Shown: positions 22,221-34,142, counted from the first letter of the stretch. The stretch: 64,000 nucleotides of DNA from Zopfochytrium polystomum (GCA_025765615.1 JAIVFJ010000254.1:1-64000), one strand, 5' to 3'. Translations and numbers: made by a program. Notes: generated by a model from the sequence alone, not told the origin.

Positions 22221-22924
22221 GCCGGCGCCGTTTCCTTGAGGTTATGGGATATGACAGCGATGGGAATTAGAGCGGGCGGGTTCAGTATCGCTATGTATCC
22301 AACATGGCCACGAAAACGAATCGAAACGTGTCTGCCCTGGGCGTTGTCTTGTTCGCCCATGACGGCGAAACACGTGAGTCGATTTCGTGAATATTTATCG
22401 CCTCGTTCCAAAGGTTTTGTCATCTGTGGCGCAACAAAGAGTCGGCTGCTCCACACTTCATAACTTCCCCGCCGCCCCTCCACAAAGGCATGAAACCCGC
22501 CCGGCATTGAAGTTCGTCGAAGTGTGGCAACGTGCGGCAACGAAGCGTACTTACTTCTCCACAATCGATTAGTCCGAGCCGATTGACGAATGCAAGTGCT
22601 GCCTGGGGTCGACTCGGCCCGAAGCGCCGCTGGTCACAATTTTTTGTGTCAACGATTGAATCGGTGGCGCCCATACTCCAAAGGCAAACTTGGTGGCAGC
22701 TCTCATGATAATGAATTGGTGCTTGACTGGCATTTAGAAAGACTATTGCTTGGTTGCGAACTTTTATGCCACTGTCATTTAAAGATTTGCAGCGGTTTAA
22801 TCCGTCTGCAAACTTCCGTTCGCTTGTCACTCATTCACATCATTCGGCCGCTTTTGGCAGTGACCGTGTCTGCGTCCCAACAGACGGAAAACCCACGAGG
22901 AGATGGTGGGCACGTGAATGAACG

Positions 22925-23815
22925 TCATCTCTGTTTCCGTTCCCCCTTGATTACTTTCGCCGGCCGCTCCTCCGCCGCCTCGGTTCTCCGCTTTTGCGGA
23001 ATGGCTGCGCGATCAGGCTCGTCCAACCCTGTCCACATTCCCACAGCGAGTCGCACCACACCTGCATTCCTCTCCGCCCCCCCAGGCGTCTGCGCCCCAA
23101 CCATCCCCGCCTGCACTATCCCCTCCGCGATCCTCGTTGCCGCATCGCAAAATGCAGCCAAACCCCCTCCTCCGTTTTCCGCCTCGAAGTGTCCAACGTG
23201 CAGCCGATACCGCAATCCTGTCAGCACCGCTCGCTCCGCGGCGTTGATCCTCGCAGCGGGGAGCCCAGATATGAGCGACCACTCGCGTGTGGGTGGCGGG
23301 TTGTCGTGGAGGTGCCTCCAAGCGAGAATCAGGCACGCCAAGAACTCCTGGTGTGAGGGCGGTATCGACGGCCTGTCGTTCTCGCTTCCAACGGCGGTGG
23401 TGGTGGATTCTGGAAGCGGAGTTGGCGGGCGCATTGTGCGGGACGTCGCTATCGGAGAAACGGAGGCGGCAGAGCGCTGCAGGTTCCTTGTGAGGGCGCG
23501 GTACCGGCCGAGGTAGAACAGCGCTAGCTGCAGGTCCAAGAAGCTCGACTGCGAGCGCATGACGAGGTCAAACACGAAGCGCTCCGTCGAGGCCGGGTTG
23601 CGAGCGGGCGGCCCGGCTGTATGGGTGCTGGTCGTTGTTGTGGGAGCTGCTCCGAGGTCGATGGTGACGGCGGCAAGGTCTGGTACGGGTGAAGTGGCAG
23701 TAGTTAGTGAGGACGAGGTCCCGCTGGACGGGTTGTTCGGTCGAACGCAGCAAGGCGTATCGAGTGGGGACATACATATCAAAGCTTTGCGCATCGCACC
23801 GTCGTCGCTGTCCAT
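22925..23815 (-). CDS. PCL-type cyclin, copy 3
   Basis: Two exons (23815-23776 and 23679-22925) around a 96-base intron give 264 residues with no lesion. Exon 1 is MDSDDGAMRKALI. Exon 2 opens LAAVTIDLG, then the cyclin box: RFVFDLVMRSQSSFLDLQLA, EFLACLILAWRHLHDNPP, WSLISGLPAARINAAERAVL, GLRYRLHV and FCDAATRIAEGIVQAG. The tail is basic (QKRRTEAAEERPAKVIK, then RKQR), a likely nuclear localisation signal. By family, such cyclins activate a Pho85/CDK5-like kinase in phosphate, glycogen or cell-cycle control; which of these applies cannot be told. The phase-1 intron after ALI is shared by nearly all copies in the window, so they descend from one duplicated gene. Confidence 0.87.
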   Translation of the reverse strand: MDSDDGAMRKALICMSPLDTPCCVRPNNPSSGTSSSLTTATSPVPDLAAVTIDLGAAPTTTTSTHTAGPPARNPASTERFVFDLVMRSQSSFLDLQLALFYLGRYRALTRNLQRSAASVSPIATSRTMRPPTPLPESTTTAVGSENDRPSIPPSHQEFLACLILAWRHLHDNPPPTREWSLISGLPAARINAAERAVLTGLRYRLHVGHFEAENGGGGLAAFCDAATRIAEGIVQAGMVGAQTPGGAERNAGVVRLAVGMWTGLDEPDRAAIPQKRRTEAAEERPAKVIKGERKQR

Positions 23816-24223
23816 CGTTTGGATCAGTGGGGTGGGAGGGCGCGCCCTGAATATGTTGTTGGTGTTCGGAGAAATAATTATGTCGCGAAGCTGCCGAAGT
23901 GTGGAATGGAGAGGCGGTAGATTGATTTTCCCGGCCGGCAATTCATTGGGCAAAGCCTCCTCTCGTAAGCCCGGAGATTCCCTGCCATTTCGGGCCTCAT
24001 GAAACTTGTCAAGTTCGACCTTGTCACAATTCCCCCATGAGCCGCGCCACCAATACGTGTTTAGATCATAACCAGAGAGCCAAATACTAAACACGACAAA
24101 TGAGTTCAATTAACGATGCTCCGTTACACAGAAGCCAGCAAGTTTAGAAAGCGGAAAATAATTATAATGTGAGGAAGAAGTGATGGAAGAACCGACGAAC
24201 GTATCCGAAAAATCCCATTCGCA

Positions 24224-25164
24224 TTAATAGTGCACAGCCACCCTGATCGTCTTTGCCCCTCCCTCATCTCTTGATTCTGCCGACCTCTTTCGCTTCCTTG
24301 ACCCACCACCAGCGAGCATCAATCGATCGTCCATGCCTCCGCCTCCAGCAATCACCGCACCGCCCGCACCACCAGCAGCACCGCCACAAATCCCTGCCCT
24401 CGCGAGCGCGCCGGCAATCCGAACCGCCGCCCAGCAGAACCCGGCAAACCCACCCCCCGAAGCCGAAGCCGCGGCTGCTTCCATCGACGGCGTCGGCAGC
24501 AACGGCGACGGCGACGGCGACCGCCCGGGGTCTACGTGGAGCCGGTACCCGAGCCCCGCCAACACCTCGCGCTCGGCCGCGTTGATCGTGGCGAGCGGCA
24601 GCCCCGTGAGCGACGACCACACCCGCGCCGTGTATGGCGTGTCGTGAAGGTGCTTCCAAGCGAGAATCAGCGACGCCGTGAACGCAAGCCGCGGCGGGAG
24701 TGCGGGTAGGGGTGCAGCGACGCTGGTGTGGTTCCGGCGGCGGCGTCGCGAGGCGCGATCTGTCATCGGAAAAAGCGGGTGGCACCTTCGTGTGCTGCTG
24801 GGAGCGGGAACGGTCGGCCCGGAAGCGGCCGAGATAGTACAGCGCCAGCTGCACGTCGTTGAAGGTTGACTGCGTACGCATGACGACGTCGAAGACGAAG
24901 CGTTGGGTCGGAGTGTGGTCCATGCTTGCTAGCGGGTTCAAGGAGGAGGGGGAGGAAGGTGAAGGGAGGGAGCGGGCGGAGGCGGCGGCGGCGATGGTTG
25001 GGTCGGAGAAGTCGAGGTCGATGGTTGCGGCGGCGAGATCTGGTTTTTTGGCGAAGGTCAGATCGATGGGCGTGAAGTGGGGGATGTGAGGAGGGACACT
25101 TACAGATTAGTGCGTTCCGCAGTGCGGCGTCTGGGACGGGAATCGATGATGGCTGGGCGCTCAT
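24224..25164 (-). CDS. PCL-type cyclin, copy 4, frame-shifted
   Basis: Exon 1 (25164-25104) is MSAQPSSIPVPDAALRNALI; exon 2 starts at 25039 with LAAATIDLDFSDP. The first cyclin-box half is RFVFDVVMRTQSTFNDVQLA and YYLGRFRADRS. At about 24770, next to a run of five T, the frame shifts by one base. The second half is LAFTASLILAWKHLHDTPYT, WSSLTGLPLATINAAEREVL and GLGYRLHV. An Ala/Gly-rich stretch and a basic end (SRKRKRSAESRD, TIRVAVHY) follow, as in copies 7 and 8. Either a single-base assembly error in the T run or a young pseudogene explains the break. The rest of the sequence shows no decay. Confidence 0.78.
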
Positions 25165-25599
25165 GGCTGCGAACGTGCTTGGACGAGGAGTGTTGGCTGG
25201 TGAGGAGGATGTGGAGTTGGGTGAAGAGGGGTATCCAGGTGGTATCCAAGAAAAGGGAGGAGGCGGGAGGGTCGACCCGAAGGGCGTCCGAAACAATTTA
25301 AATAAAGCCAGATGGGTGAAGGTAGGGTTCAGCCGCGAAGCTTGCTGGGCTTTTTTTTTTTTTTTTTTTCGCTCCATGGTTTCTTTTTGGTTTGTCGGAC
25401 TGTCGGCCACTCCGCTGTCTCGGCTGTCTGTGTCCCTGTTTCCCTGTCTCACTTCCGGATGGACAATCTCAGCCCCATCGATGTCGTCACCACCCGCTCG
25501 GACCTTCGAGCCAAAAACGGATAAACTCCGGTAGGCGGCGAAAGTTTTGCGTTCACAGGAAATCTCTTTCCTAAAATGGAGAGCTCAAATTTAGCCACC
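25165..25599. other. upstream region of cyclin copy 4
   Basis: No gene seen. A T run at 25351-25369 and an AATTTAAATAAAG stretch near 25298 are the only marked elements; the latter reads as a TATA-like TTTATTTAAATT on the cyclin strand. Confidence 0.5.
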
Positions 25600-26760
25600 T
25601 CGCCGATCCGGCCCGAACTACCCGCGCGACCGCGGCCATCTGCCTGCTGCTCCACCCCAACCACTCTCTCTCCCGATCTCCCCTCGGCTCTGCTACTATC
25701 ATTCGAAAAGGAAAGGACTCAAAGTAGGAAGAAGCAAATCGACAGATTCGGCCGACGGCAAACCCAACGCGCCGACTCCATTCGGACAGTTTATCCCAAC
25801 CGTTGATCCATCAGCAATCAATCCACCCAATCAATCTACCCGTCAATGAAACCAGATCGATGTAATCTCCACGTCGACTGTCCCATCGCAGTCCGTCCCT
25901 ACCCATCCATTAATTATATATGGCGGGCCCAAATCCTAGGGGTTAAGGCCATTCACCCGCGAGCGACTTCCACAGAGGTAGCTGTCTGCAGCTTTTCGCA
26001 CCCTGACCCGCCATGCCACCTCTTTTTCGTGTTTGGATGATACAGAGGGAGCAGCGGCGAAGCACGCCGTTCAGAGAGTGCCGTGCTCGCGGTAATTGAT
26101 TTGCCGAACCGTTGGCGGATAAATGTGTCTAGACAGCTAGGATCGAGGCCACGGCATATGACGTGTCAATGTGCCAAGAACGGTTGTGTTGGGATTGCGT
26201 GGCTCCCTTATACGCACGGGACGTAAATGAAAGGTAATATGCAATAGGCATTGATCAACATCCGCACACAGAATTGGTTTCAACTTAACGACCTCAAGGT
26301 CGCCCATAGAATTACATTACTATTCTCAAACAAGCTGCGGTTCTCTTTTTGGTGCGGACTTTGGGATCTGTCTGCTGGTCTCTCCTTCCTGCGCCCCACA
26401 CACCCTCTCTCTCCCGATCGGTCCAGGCGAGCACAAATCTTTTCCGCCTCCTCGATTCGGAAAGTTTATCCCACAAGGCATCAATCAGTTGATCCATCAG
26501 CAATCTAATCTTGCCCATCAATCTACCGGATCAATCAAACCAGATAGATTTCACGTCCCCGCGTCCTGTTTGCGCACTGTCGATGGATGCTTCGGGGAGG
26601 CTGAGGCGCCATTCATCCGCTCACCTCCTCCATGGGATCTCGATCCGCCTCTGCCATCTCCCTCCCCATCAACGCGGCTCCCGAACATGGATCAGGGGCT
26701 CGCGGAAGTGCAGGGAACATTCACCCGCAAGCGTCGTCAATCAGATCTCTTTCACGATCA
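25600..26760. repeat. imperfect direct duplication of about 400 bp
   Basis: Blocks in 25660-25990 recur in the same order in 26400-26740. Shared pieces include CTCTCTCCCGATC, CAGTTTATCCCA versus AAGTTTATCCCA, TTGATCCATCAGCAATC, AATCTACC, AAACCAGAT and CATTCACCCGC. The copies are about 690 bases apart and diverged. No coding sense was found in either. It could be a remnant of an unclassified element or a simple local duplication. Confidence 0.5.
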
Positions 26761-27903
26761 CAGAGTAGCCTCCCCGCCTTTTCGCTTTTCAAATGCCTGC
26801 ATACCAAGGCGTCCGATGAACACTCAACCGACCCAGAAGGAGGGCGGAGCGACGCATGCCTGGCAGAGGTTTCGCAATGAGAGGAATTCATCCACCACCC
26901 AAACACGCACGACCTTGGCGGATAATTGCGTCACGAAGGCTTGTATTGAGCCATAGCGACACAACGCGATCGTGGCGATAGTGTGCTTCCTCGAGCCGGA
27001 TGTTGCATCCGCGATCTGTTCTTTGCGAGCACAGCAAACAAGTGAGACCGGAAATATAGTAGGATGAAAAACGGACGATATTTACACGTAACGGATCATA
27101 CATGTATCTCATCACACCAATGAGCGGTGGATTTGGAAGAAAAGTTTCAGTAATAACAGCAACCTCAAGACCAGAACGCGCAACACGAGAAAGAAACAGC
27201 GAAGATTTTAAATATACTGTCGCTATTTAACATCTCATTTTCAACTGTCAATATTTGGACAACGCATCACCAGAGGATTTGGATATGAAGTCATGACCTC
27301 TTCCATGCTCTGCCGGCTGTTTGGCCATCTGCTGCGTGCAAGTTTTTGTTGTTGTGTGCAGTCTGAAAGTGGTAAGTGGCAAAAAGTTGTCGCTTCGGTG
27401 TCTCTCGTGTGCAAGGTCAAATGCCCTTTTGATCCGCCCTCCACTGCCGTTTCCATAGAACTTCAGCGAGCAGCCATCCTACGGCTTCAAAGTCGCGTTT
27501 GCCACAATTGGGGAGTCGGCGCGCGTGATTTGCCCAATTGCCTCTTCCTTTTCTGTTTTGGCTCTACCGGCGAAAACTTGGAGCACGAAAGATGGTTTAT
27601 GTTTGGTTGTGATAGTGATTGGGGAAAAGCTGTTCAAAAATAGAGGCTAGCATATGCAAGTGGTCCGCTCTTAATGCTCGCTTCGAAAGCATTCATGCCC
27701 TGGTTGCGAAATTGATCGCAGAACTTGCGACGACGACGAAGAGTCTATGACCGTCAACCCATTGACAATCAGATACGTACGAGACTGAAAAGCCATTTTT
27801 TCTTCTCCTTATTCATCACTTCAGTCCCCTGACGCAAAAAACTCCTTCAACTGCCAAATCCCCAAGACCCCGATTCCCTATCGCTCTTTTCCCTTGACAC
27901 AGT
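26761..27903. other. gene-poor stretch, nothing recognised
   Basis: Both strands were read. Only short frames without family resemblance were seen. It holds the downstream flank of AspRS and a phrase near 27250 (ATTTGGACAACGCATC) that resembles the repeated 3' flank at 31.0 and 33.0 kb. Confidence 0.55.
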
Positions 27904-30344
27904 CTACGGGCTCAACCGTTTCGCATCCCGCGGGAACATGGACGTCCGCCGGACGTTCCCGAGATTCAGGTACAGCATGATCAGACGCTCAAGGCCGATG
28001 CCACCGACTCCGTGCGGCGGCGCGCCGTACTTGAATGCGTCAATGTACGGCCGGATCGTCTCGAGGTCCACCTTGTGCTCGCGCGCCCGCGACTCGAGCA
28101 GCGTAGCGTCGTGCACGCGCTGCCCGCCGGATAGGATCTCCTCGCCGCGAATAAAAAAGTCGAACGAGTTCGAGTAGCCCGGGTTGTGCGGGTCCGGCAT
28201 CGTGTGGAACGACCGCAGCGCCAAGGGGAACTTGTCCAGCATGTAAATGTCGGTCTTGTACTTTTCACGTACGAGCCGCCCCAGCTTTTTTTCAAGATCT
28301 ATACTGATATTGAGGGAGAGCAAAGGCACCAAAGGTGTAAGCTAACAAACAAGAAAAAAACAAAAAAGGGGCATTAGGAAAGGAGACCGCGACATCATAC
28401 GTCATGCCATCAAAGTCGTCAATTTCGGCGCCGGCTTCCCGCAGCATCTTGATTCCTTCCTTAAAGTCGAGTCGAAGCGTCTTTGGAAGGTACAAAAAGT
28501 CCTCGAACGGGAACTGCTTCTTCACAGCCTCGATCTCAGCCGCGAACCGCGTCTTCAGCACGTCAAAGATGAACACAAATAGCTTGTCAAACAGGTCAAG
28601 CACTTCGTGGTAGTGCTCCTCGAACGCCATTTCGAGATCGAGACCGACAAACTCAGTCATGCGACTGCGCGAGAATGCCATCTCTTCACGGAACACTGGA
28701 CCCAGGAGGGCAGTGTTACTCGGATTAAGGGAAAAAGAAGGAGTACGAACGAGCGGGAGATTAAATAACGTACCAGGAGCAATCTCAAAGACGCGCTCAA
28801 AGTCGGAACAAATTGCCATCTGCTTGTAAAGTTGTGGTGATTGCGCCAGGTATGCGTCGCCTGCAGGAAAAAGAAACAACGATTGCTTTTAGAAAGAAGA
28901 GAATTGAAAAATATGCGCCCACCCAACAACTCTCGGGAACTAAGTTACAGAATCTTCCAGAAATAGGATGAAGAAAGTGCACTTACGGTTAAAGTACTTG
29001 ATTTTGAATGCATTTCTACCGCCCTCGCTTGCTGCTGCAACTATCTTGGGAGTGTGGATCTCGATAAATCCCTTTTCGGTCAGAAAGTCGTGGAACAACT
29101 GGCAAACGCCCGACTGCATACGAAAGATGGCCTGATTTCCCTGGGTCTTTTTTTTGTGTGCGCGAATCCAGTTGTTGTAGGGACGAATGAAAATCAACAA
29201 TGACTAGCGAAAAACGTACTCTCAGGTCAATGATCCTGCCGTCCAGACGAGGGTCGATGAGAACACGGATCCCCTCATCCTCCTCGCCACGAGAAGCATC
29301 CTCCATGGCGAACGGCAGGCGCTCTGCTGCCTTGCTGATGACATGGATCTGCTTCACTTTGAGCTCGACCGACTGGATGGTGCAGCTCTTGACGAGCTCT
29401 TTTGCCTTGACGACGATCGCCTCCACGAGAACAAGGGACTCGAAGGTGATGCTGGGCAGTGTTTGAGGGCTCTGTTAGCAAAGAATGCACCGAAAGATTG
29501 GAGTGGGGTTCCAGGGAAGTAAGAAACAGGCGGAAATATACGCACCCAAACCCCCGCAGAAACAGAATAACCTCTACCACTCACTCGGTCACAAAATTGA
29601 GCATCTGCCTGCTGACGTTGGCCGCGTCCTGGGCCACAACGGCCTGGACGGTGACGGCACGCTAGCGGAGAGTCAGGAAGCACATCCCACCCCAGGGGTT
29701 CTGCTTGTGGATGCGCGCCTGCACGAGAACGACTTGGTCGACGAGCGACTCGCTCAGGTCCTCAATTCGCGTGCGCTTCCGGCCCGTGCGCTCCTGCGAC
29801 TGATTCAGGGGCAGTGCGCCGTACTTGCCCGCAGAGTAATCCACAGTGTTGGGCTTGCGTGCGGCCCTTTCCGCGGCCTTTTCGGCGGCCTGGTGCATGG
29901 GATCGTTGATGGGGGGAGCAGAATGAAGAAGGCGGGCGGAAGATCGCGGTGTTTGTGGGGAGAAGGACAGAGGGAGAGAGGCATTAGGCTGCATAAGATC
30001 GACGGATACTATGCAAGACCACACACAATCACATTACACTCCGCATTTACACGCCCACACCGATCGCCCAGAACAAACACGCACAAACACACCGCCTTAC
30101 GCACCACCCGCCGTTGCGTCTCGAGCTTCCTCGCTTCCTTCTCCTGTTTGGCGCGCCTCTTCTTCAGCTGGGTGGCCGACAGCGGCTTGCCGTCCTCGCC
30201 GAGTACCACAGCGTAGCCACCCGCAACGCCATCGGCGGCTGGCGTGGATCCTGCGGGGATTGCGGTTGTCGATGTTGCGGTGACTACGATCTCCTTATCG
30301 CCGTTGCTGGGACTGGTGCTGTTCTTGGCGTGGGCAGTGTCCAT
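27904..30344 (-). CDS. aspartyl-tRNA synthetase, cytosolic
   Basis: Class II synthetase that charges tRNA-Asp. I read eight exons on the minus strand from ATG 30344. Exon 1 ends in a Lys/Arg-rich helix ([16 protein letters not shown]), the tRNA-binding extension of eukaryotic AspRS. The OB-fold anticodon domain spans [20 protein letters not shown] to [17 protein letters not shown]. The catalytic core has [35 protein letters not shown] (motif 1), [19 protein letters not shown] (motif 2), LTEF-type [41 protein letters not shown] (motif 3) and the end [12 protein letters not shown]. Several introns start GTACGT or GTAAGT. The loop after FREE reads MAFSRSR where relatives have a THRH-type loop. 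There is no mitochondrial leader. Gene symbol left out because naming differs between fungi. Confidence 0.95.
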
Positions 30345-31006
30345 TGGCTTCTCAAATGCAATTGTCCACGACCCTCCTCACTGACTGACTTGGCCACATT
30401 TTATGTGAGCGATTTGGGACGGTATCGTTTGCGAGGTTTTGGGAACTAATACCCTTGACAGACTGAATGGACTAGCCGCGCTCCGCAAAAAACAAAAGAA
30501 TCATTGACTCTGAGGTGCCCACCTGCCTCTGAAGGTCGTCCTGTGTCATTGGAGTGAAATTATTTTGCTTCATTAGATGATCATTGCAAAGAAACACCTT
30601 TGGCGGAGGCATGCTGACTTGGACAGGTGGAGGGCTTTCACATCTATTTGTCATCCACCGAGCGGTACGATTGATGAGAGTTGATGCAGCTCTTGCATCA
30701 TAACGGAACAAAGCTTCTGTTCGAAAATTCACGGGTCATTACTTTTCGCGGAAGATCCAACGGAGAGTGGTCGCGACTGGTGTTCCCGTGCAGTTGTCGC
30801 AACGCGACTCACGAGGCGCCGACGACGTGGATACTTTCACGGTTGAAAGTCTTCACATCCCCTTACGTTGCCGCACAGCTCAATGATTTGGTTCTTCTTA
30901 ACGCGTCGCAAAGGCAGGCACTAGAAAAAAAAAAAAAAAAACTCCGGGAACAACAGCCAAAATCAAGAAAGTTGTGTTGTGGTCGAAATCTAAAAAACAA
31001 ACTGTC

Positions 31007-31107
31007 TATCCTTGGACAACGCGTTGACGGAGAGTCAGAGTTGAGAGTCATCAAAACGTGGAAAGAAGGGAGTTGAAGCAGAGGGAGAAGAGAGAGAGTC
31101 TATCAAG
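31007..31107. repeat. 3'-flank repeat, unit 1 of 3
   Basis: Starts near CCTTGGACAACGCGTTGACG and ends before the stop region of the ten-cysteine protein gene. Two further diverged units occur at about 32845-32955 and 32968-33075. Confidence 0.8.
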
Positions 31108-31126
31108 CAGTATGGACTTCATCTGC

Positions 31127-31648
31127 TCAGCAACCCGCATTGAGACCAATCCAGCCCGATTGAAAGCACGCGCCACCAACCAACACGCCACTCTGGCACG
31201 AGCACGCCTCGCCAGTCTTGAGCGTCGTGGCCTCGTACACGCAACTCAATTGGTTCAGCGTGCAGTACGACAGCGTTCGCCACGCGCGCGCGTGAATATA
31301 GTCAGCCAAGGACTTCCCACCGGCGTCGACATACGTGCACGAATTTGTGAAGCACGTATCAGGAGACGTGCCCTGCAGTACGTCGCTGTACAAAAACCCG
31401 ATGGAACGCTCGCCGTCGTTGATGCCAAACGTCATGAGGCCGTTGCCAAAGTTCCACGTGTTCTTGAAGCAGAGGAGGTTGTCGTAGTGCCAGTTCCAGT
31501 AGTGCGACGCAGACCACACTTCCACGTTGCTGTCCCAGACGAAGACGTCTTTTTTCAATCCGACGTTGGTCCAGATGCAGTTCTTGGCGAAGGCGACGTC
31601 GGCGACGGTCAGACCCAGGAGGAGGAGGGTGGCTTGGAGAAGCTGCAT
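31127..31648 (-). CDS. small secreted ten-cysteine protein
   Basis: A single exon of 173 residues. The N-terminus MQLLQATLLLLGLTVADVAF is a classical signal peptide with cleavage probably after VAFA. The mature chain has ten Cys (NCIW, LLCF, DTCFTNSC, SYC, LSC, ACSC, GACF and the final GC) and is rich in Trp and Tyr (WSASHYWNWHYDN). There is no TM segment or GPI signal. The even Cys number fits five disulphides. I do not recognise the family; size, secretion and Cys content fit an effector-like or wall-associated protein. A duplicate with three nonsense codons lies at 33116-33637, so the locus was copied together with its flanks. Confidence 0.85.
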   Translation of the reverse strand: MQLLQATLLLLGLTVADVAFAKNCIWTNVGLKKDVFVWDSNVEVWSASHYWNWHYDNLLCFKNTWNFGNGLMTFGINDGERSIGFLYSDVLQGTSPDTCFTNSCTYVDAGGKSLADYIHARAWRTLSYCTLNQLSCVYEATTLKTGEACSCQSGVLVGGACFQSGWIGLNAGC

Positions 31649-32842
31649 ATTGTTGCCGGGGGGTTAGAGGAGATGAGGGTTGCTGCGGGCGAAGAGGTAA
31701 GCGAGGTCGAGAGTGTGTAATATGGAGATTGATTATGTCGAGCGACGCCTTCTTATGGGAATAGAAACGTGGGCAAGACAGCGCCAGCGGCTGGCAGTTT
31801 GCGCGTTTGACAAAATTTTTAGGCCACCTGAACATGATGACATCACTGATGTGTTCATGCAACAACGTGGAAAAAAAAGGAACTGCTCTGTCTAGGCCTC
31901 TGTCGGAGGCGGCGCACGCTTCCTGCGAAAAGCGGGCATGGAGGGCGCACTCTTTGACACCGCGTCCGATAGAGTGCAAAAAACCACCGCGGTTAAATCT
32001 TCGCGAAAATTTCTTCTCCCGGCGCATGATGGACTCGCGCAGTGAAAAATGGAAAATTGGGCCGGCGGTGTCTTTCCTTTTCACAGGGGGAGCAAAAGTC
32101 ACGCACATCTCTTAATTTCGCTTATCGGTGTGAACTTTTTCTGTTGTCGGCTGTTAGAGCTTCGGGAAAACGTTCTCCCTTCCCGTTCCTGAATCAGGGA
32201 TGATCTGGATACTGACTCAGGCTTCTGAAAACCAAGATTGGGATTAGCGCCTGAAGTCTCCCAATTGCCTGATTGGGAAACAAGGCTGAGTGGGAGACAA
32301 CTGACAATGCCAAAACATCCTGCGCTGTCTTGCCCACAAACTCGCAGTCGCATATGCCAGTGAAAGCCGACCACCGAGCCGGCGTGAAGGAATTGATGCA
32401 AGTTCATTCGTGATCGATGGCTCCATTCCACACACCAATCTCAATCTCTTGTCCGCCGCTTTCTTTTCGCCCACAAAGACCAGAGGCAAGTCGCAAGCCG
32501 CTGAGTCCGGTCATTGTCCCAAAGAGCCAAAGCAAAGGAGAGGAGGAGGCAAAAGTCAACGACGTTTTCTGATTTGGCAACGCAAGCGCTAGTGTTCCGT
32601 TCCTCTGATCCAAATCAATTATGTAAATGTCCACAATTTCTTTGTTGGGTCAAACCTACTGCTGCTCGCATTAAAGTGCCAAGCTGACACAGGATCAGCC
32701 CGCTTTGTGGAAGGTTTCAAAAGAGAACGGCGGAAGAAGCCTCCACGATTTCGGTTTTGGCAAGCGATGAGGACAAATCAAGAAAGATCGGCGGCGTTTT
32801 CAAAAAGAGACCTCTGCTTACGTAAAAAACATCTTCTCCTCC
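31649..32842. other. upstream flank of the ten-cysteine gene, duplicated
   Basis: No gene seen. Several segments recur upstream of the pseudogene copy: TTATCGGTG followed by TTTTTCTGTTGTCGGCTG (near 32120 and 33912), and CTTGCCCACAAAC followed by CAGTCGCAT (near 32330 and 34029). The duplicated block therefore includes at least 700 bases of promoter side. Confidence 0.7.
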
Positions 32843-32844
32843 AC

Positions 32845-33075
32845 TCGCTATGGTTGGAGAACGCATCGACAGAGAATCAGAGCTGAAAGTCATCAAACCG
32901 AGCAAAGAAGAAAGTTGAAGCAAAGGGGGAAAAAAGAGAGAATCCATCAAGTTAAAATTCGATCTATCCTTGGACAACGCATCGACAAAGAATCAGAGTT
33001 GAAAATCACGGAAACGAGGAGAGAAGACAGTTGAAGCAAAGGAGAAAAAACGGAGAATCTATCAAGTTGCGTCTC
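32845..33075. repeat. 3'-flank repeat, units 2 and 3 in tandem
   Basis: Two direct copies of the unit at 31007-31107, each running from an ACAACGCATCGACA-like start through AGAATCAGAG, GTTGAAGCAAAGG and GAGAATC(C/T)ATCAAGTT. Unit 3 leads straight into the end of the pseudogene, just as unit 1 leads into the intact gene. Confidence 0.8.
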
Positions 33076-33115
33076 AGAAAGTCCGTCGGGCACGAAGTGT
33101 GATGAACGGAACTGC

Positions 33116-33637
33116 TTAGCAACCTCCATTTAGACCATTCCAGCCAGATTGGAAGCACGCGCCGCCAACCAACACGCCACTCTGGCACGAGCACGCCTCG
33201 CCAGTCTTCAGCGTCGTGGCCTCATACACGCAGCTCAATTGATTCAGCGTGCAGTACGTCAGCGTTCGCCACCCGCGCGCGTGGATATAGTCAGCCATGG
33301 ACAGTCCACTGGTGTCGACGTACTAGCACGAATTGGTGAAACACGTGTCAGGCGACGTGCCCTGCAGTACACCACATTACAAGAACCCGATGGACCGCGC
33401 GCCGTCGTTGATCCCGAAAGTCATGAGGCCGTTGCCGTAGTTCCAGGTCGACGGGAAGCAGAGGAGGTTGTCGTAGTGCCAGTTCCAATAGTGCGACGCG
33501 GACCACACTTCCACCTTGTCGTCCCAGACGAAGATGTCCTTGCTGAACCCGTCACTGGTCCAGATGCAGTTCTTGGCGACGGCGAGGTCGGCAACGGTCA
33601 GACCGAGGAGGAGGAGGGAAACTTAGAGAAGCTGCAT
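33116..33637 (-). pseudogene. ten-cysteine secreted protein, nonsense copy
   Basis: Aligns end to end with the gene at 31127-31648 and keeps the Cys spacing and the Trp/Tyr block. It has TAA at codon 5 of the signal peptide (MQLL then stop), TAA after SIGFL and TAG after TNSC. Reading frame is otherwise preserved, with no indels, so the inactivating changes are point mutations and the duplication is fairly recent. The last 60 residues are nearly identical to the intact gene. Confidence 0.92.
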
Positions 33638-34142
33638 CTAGTTGCAGCCAGGTGTGGAGAATGAGGGTGGTTGTTGGAGGATAGGGAGCGAGGTCGACAG
33701 CGTGGAATGGGGAGAGGGACTCTGTCCAGTGACACCTTTTTCTGGAAATGGCAGAGTGGGCAAGACAGCGCCTGCGGCGAACTCGCGGTTTGCGCCGGTT
33801 TGAGCGGTGGAGAAAATCTTCTTTGGGACGCAACGACCAAAAATGGAAAGTGCAACCGCGCTCGCACTGTCACGCCTTCAGGGAGCCCAAGCCACTCTCA
33901 TCCATATCTGGCTTATCGGTGCCTTTTTTCTGTTGTCGGCTGGGTAAGAGGTTCCGCACCGGGTTCCGCACTCTCAATTCTCGTACTGATTGTGCATAAG
34001 GCAATGCGTACGTCTGGCGCTGTCTTGCCCACAAACGCCCAGTCGCATTTTCCAGCGGAAAGTGGACAATGAAAAAGGAAACCAGTTTTTCTTTCTTTCC
34101 TTAACCACGCCAAAAAACTCTCCCTCTCCCCCTCCCCATTCC

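Noticed and set aside
33149..33664. Open plus-strand frames opposite the ten-cysteine pseudogene and gene
   Set aside because: They mirror the conserved minus-strand coding sequence; the signal peptide and Cys pattern are only on the minus strand.
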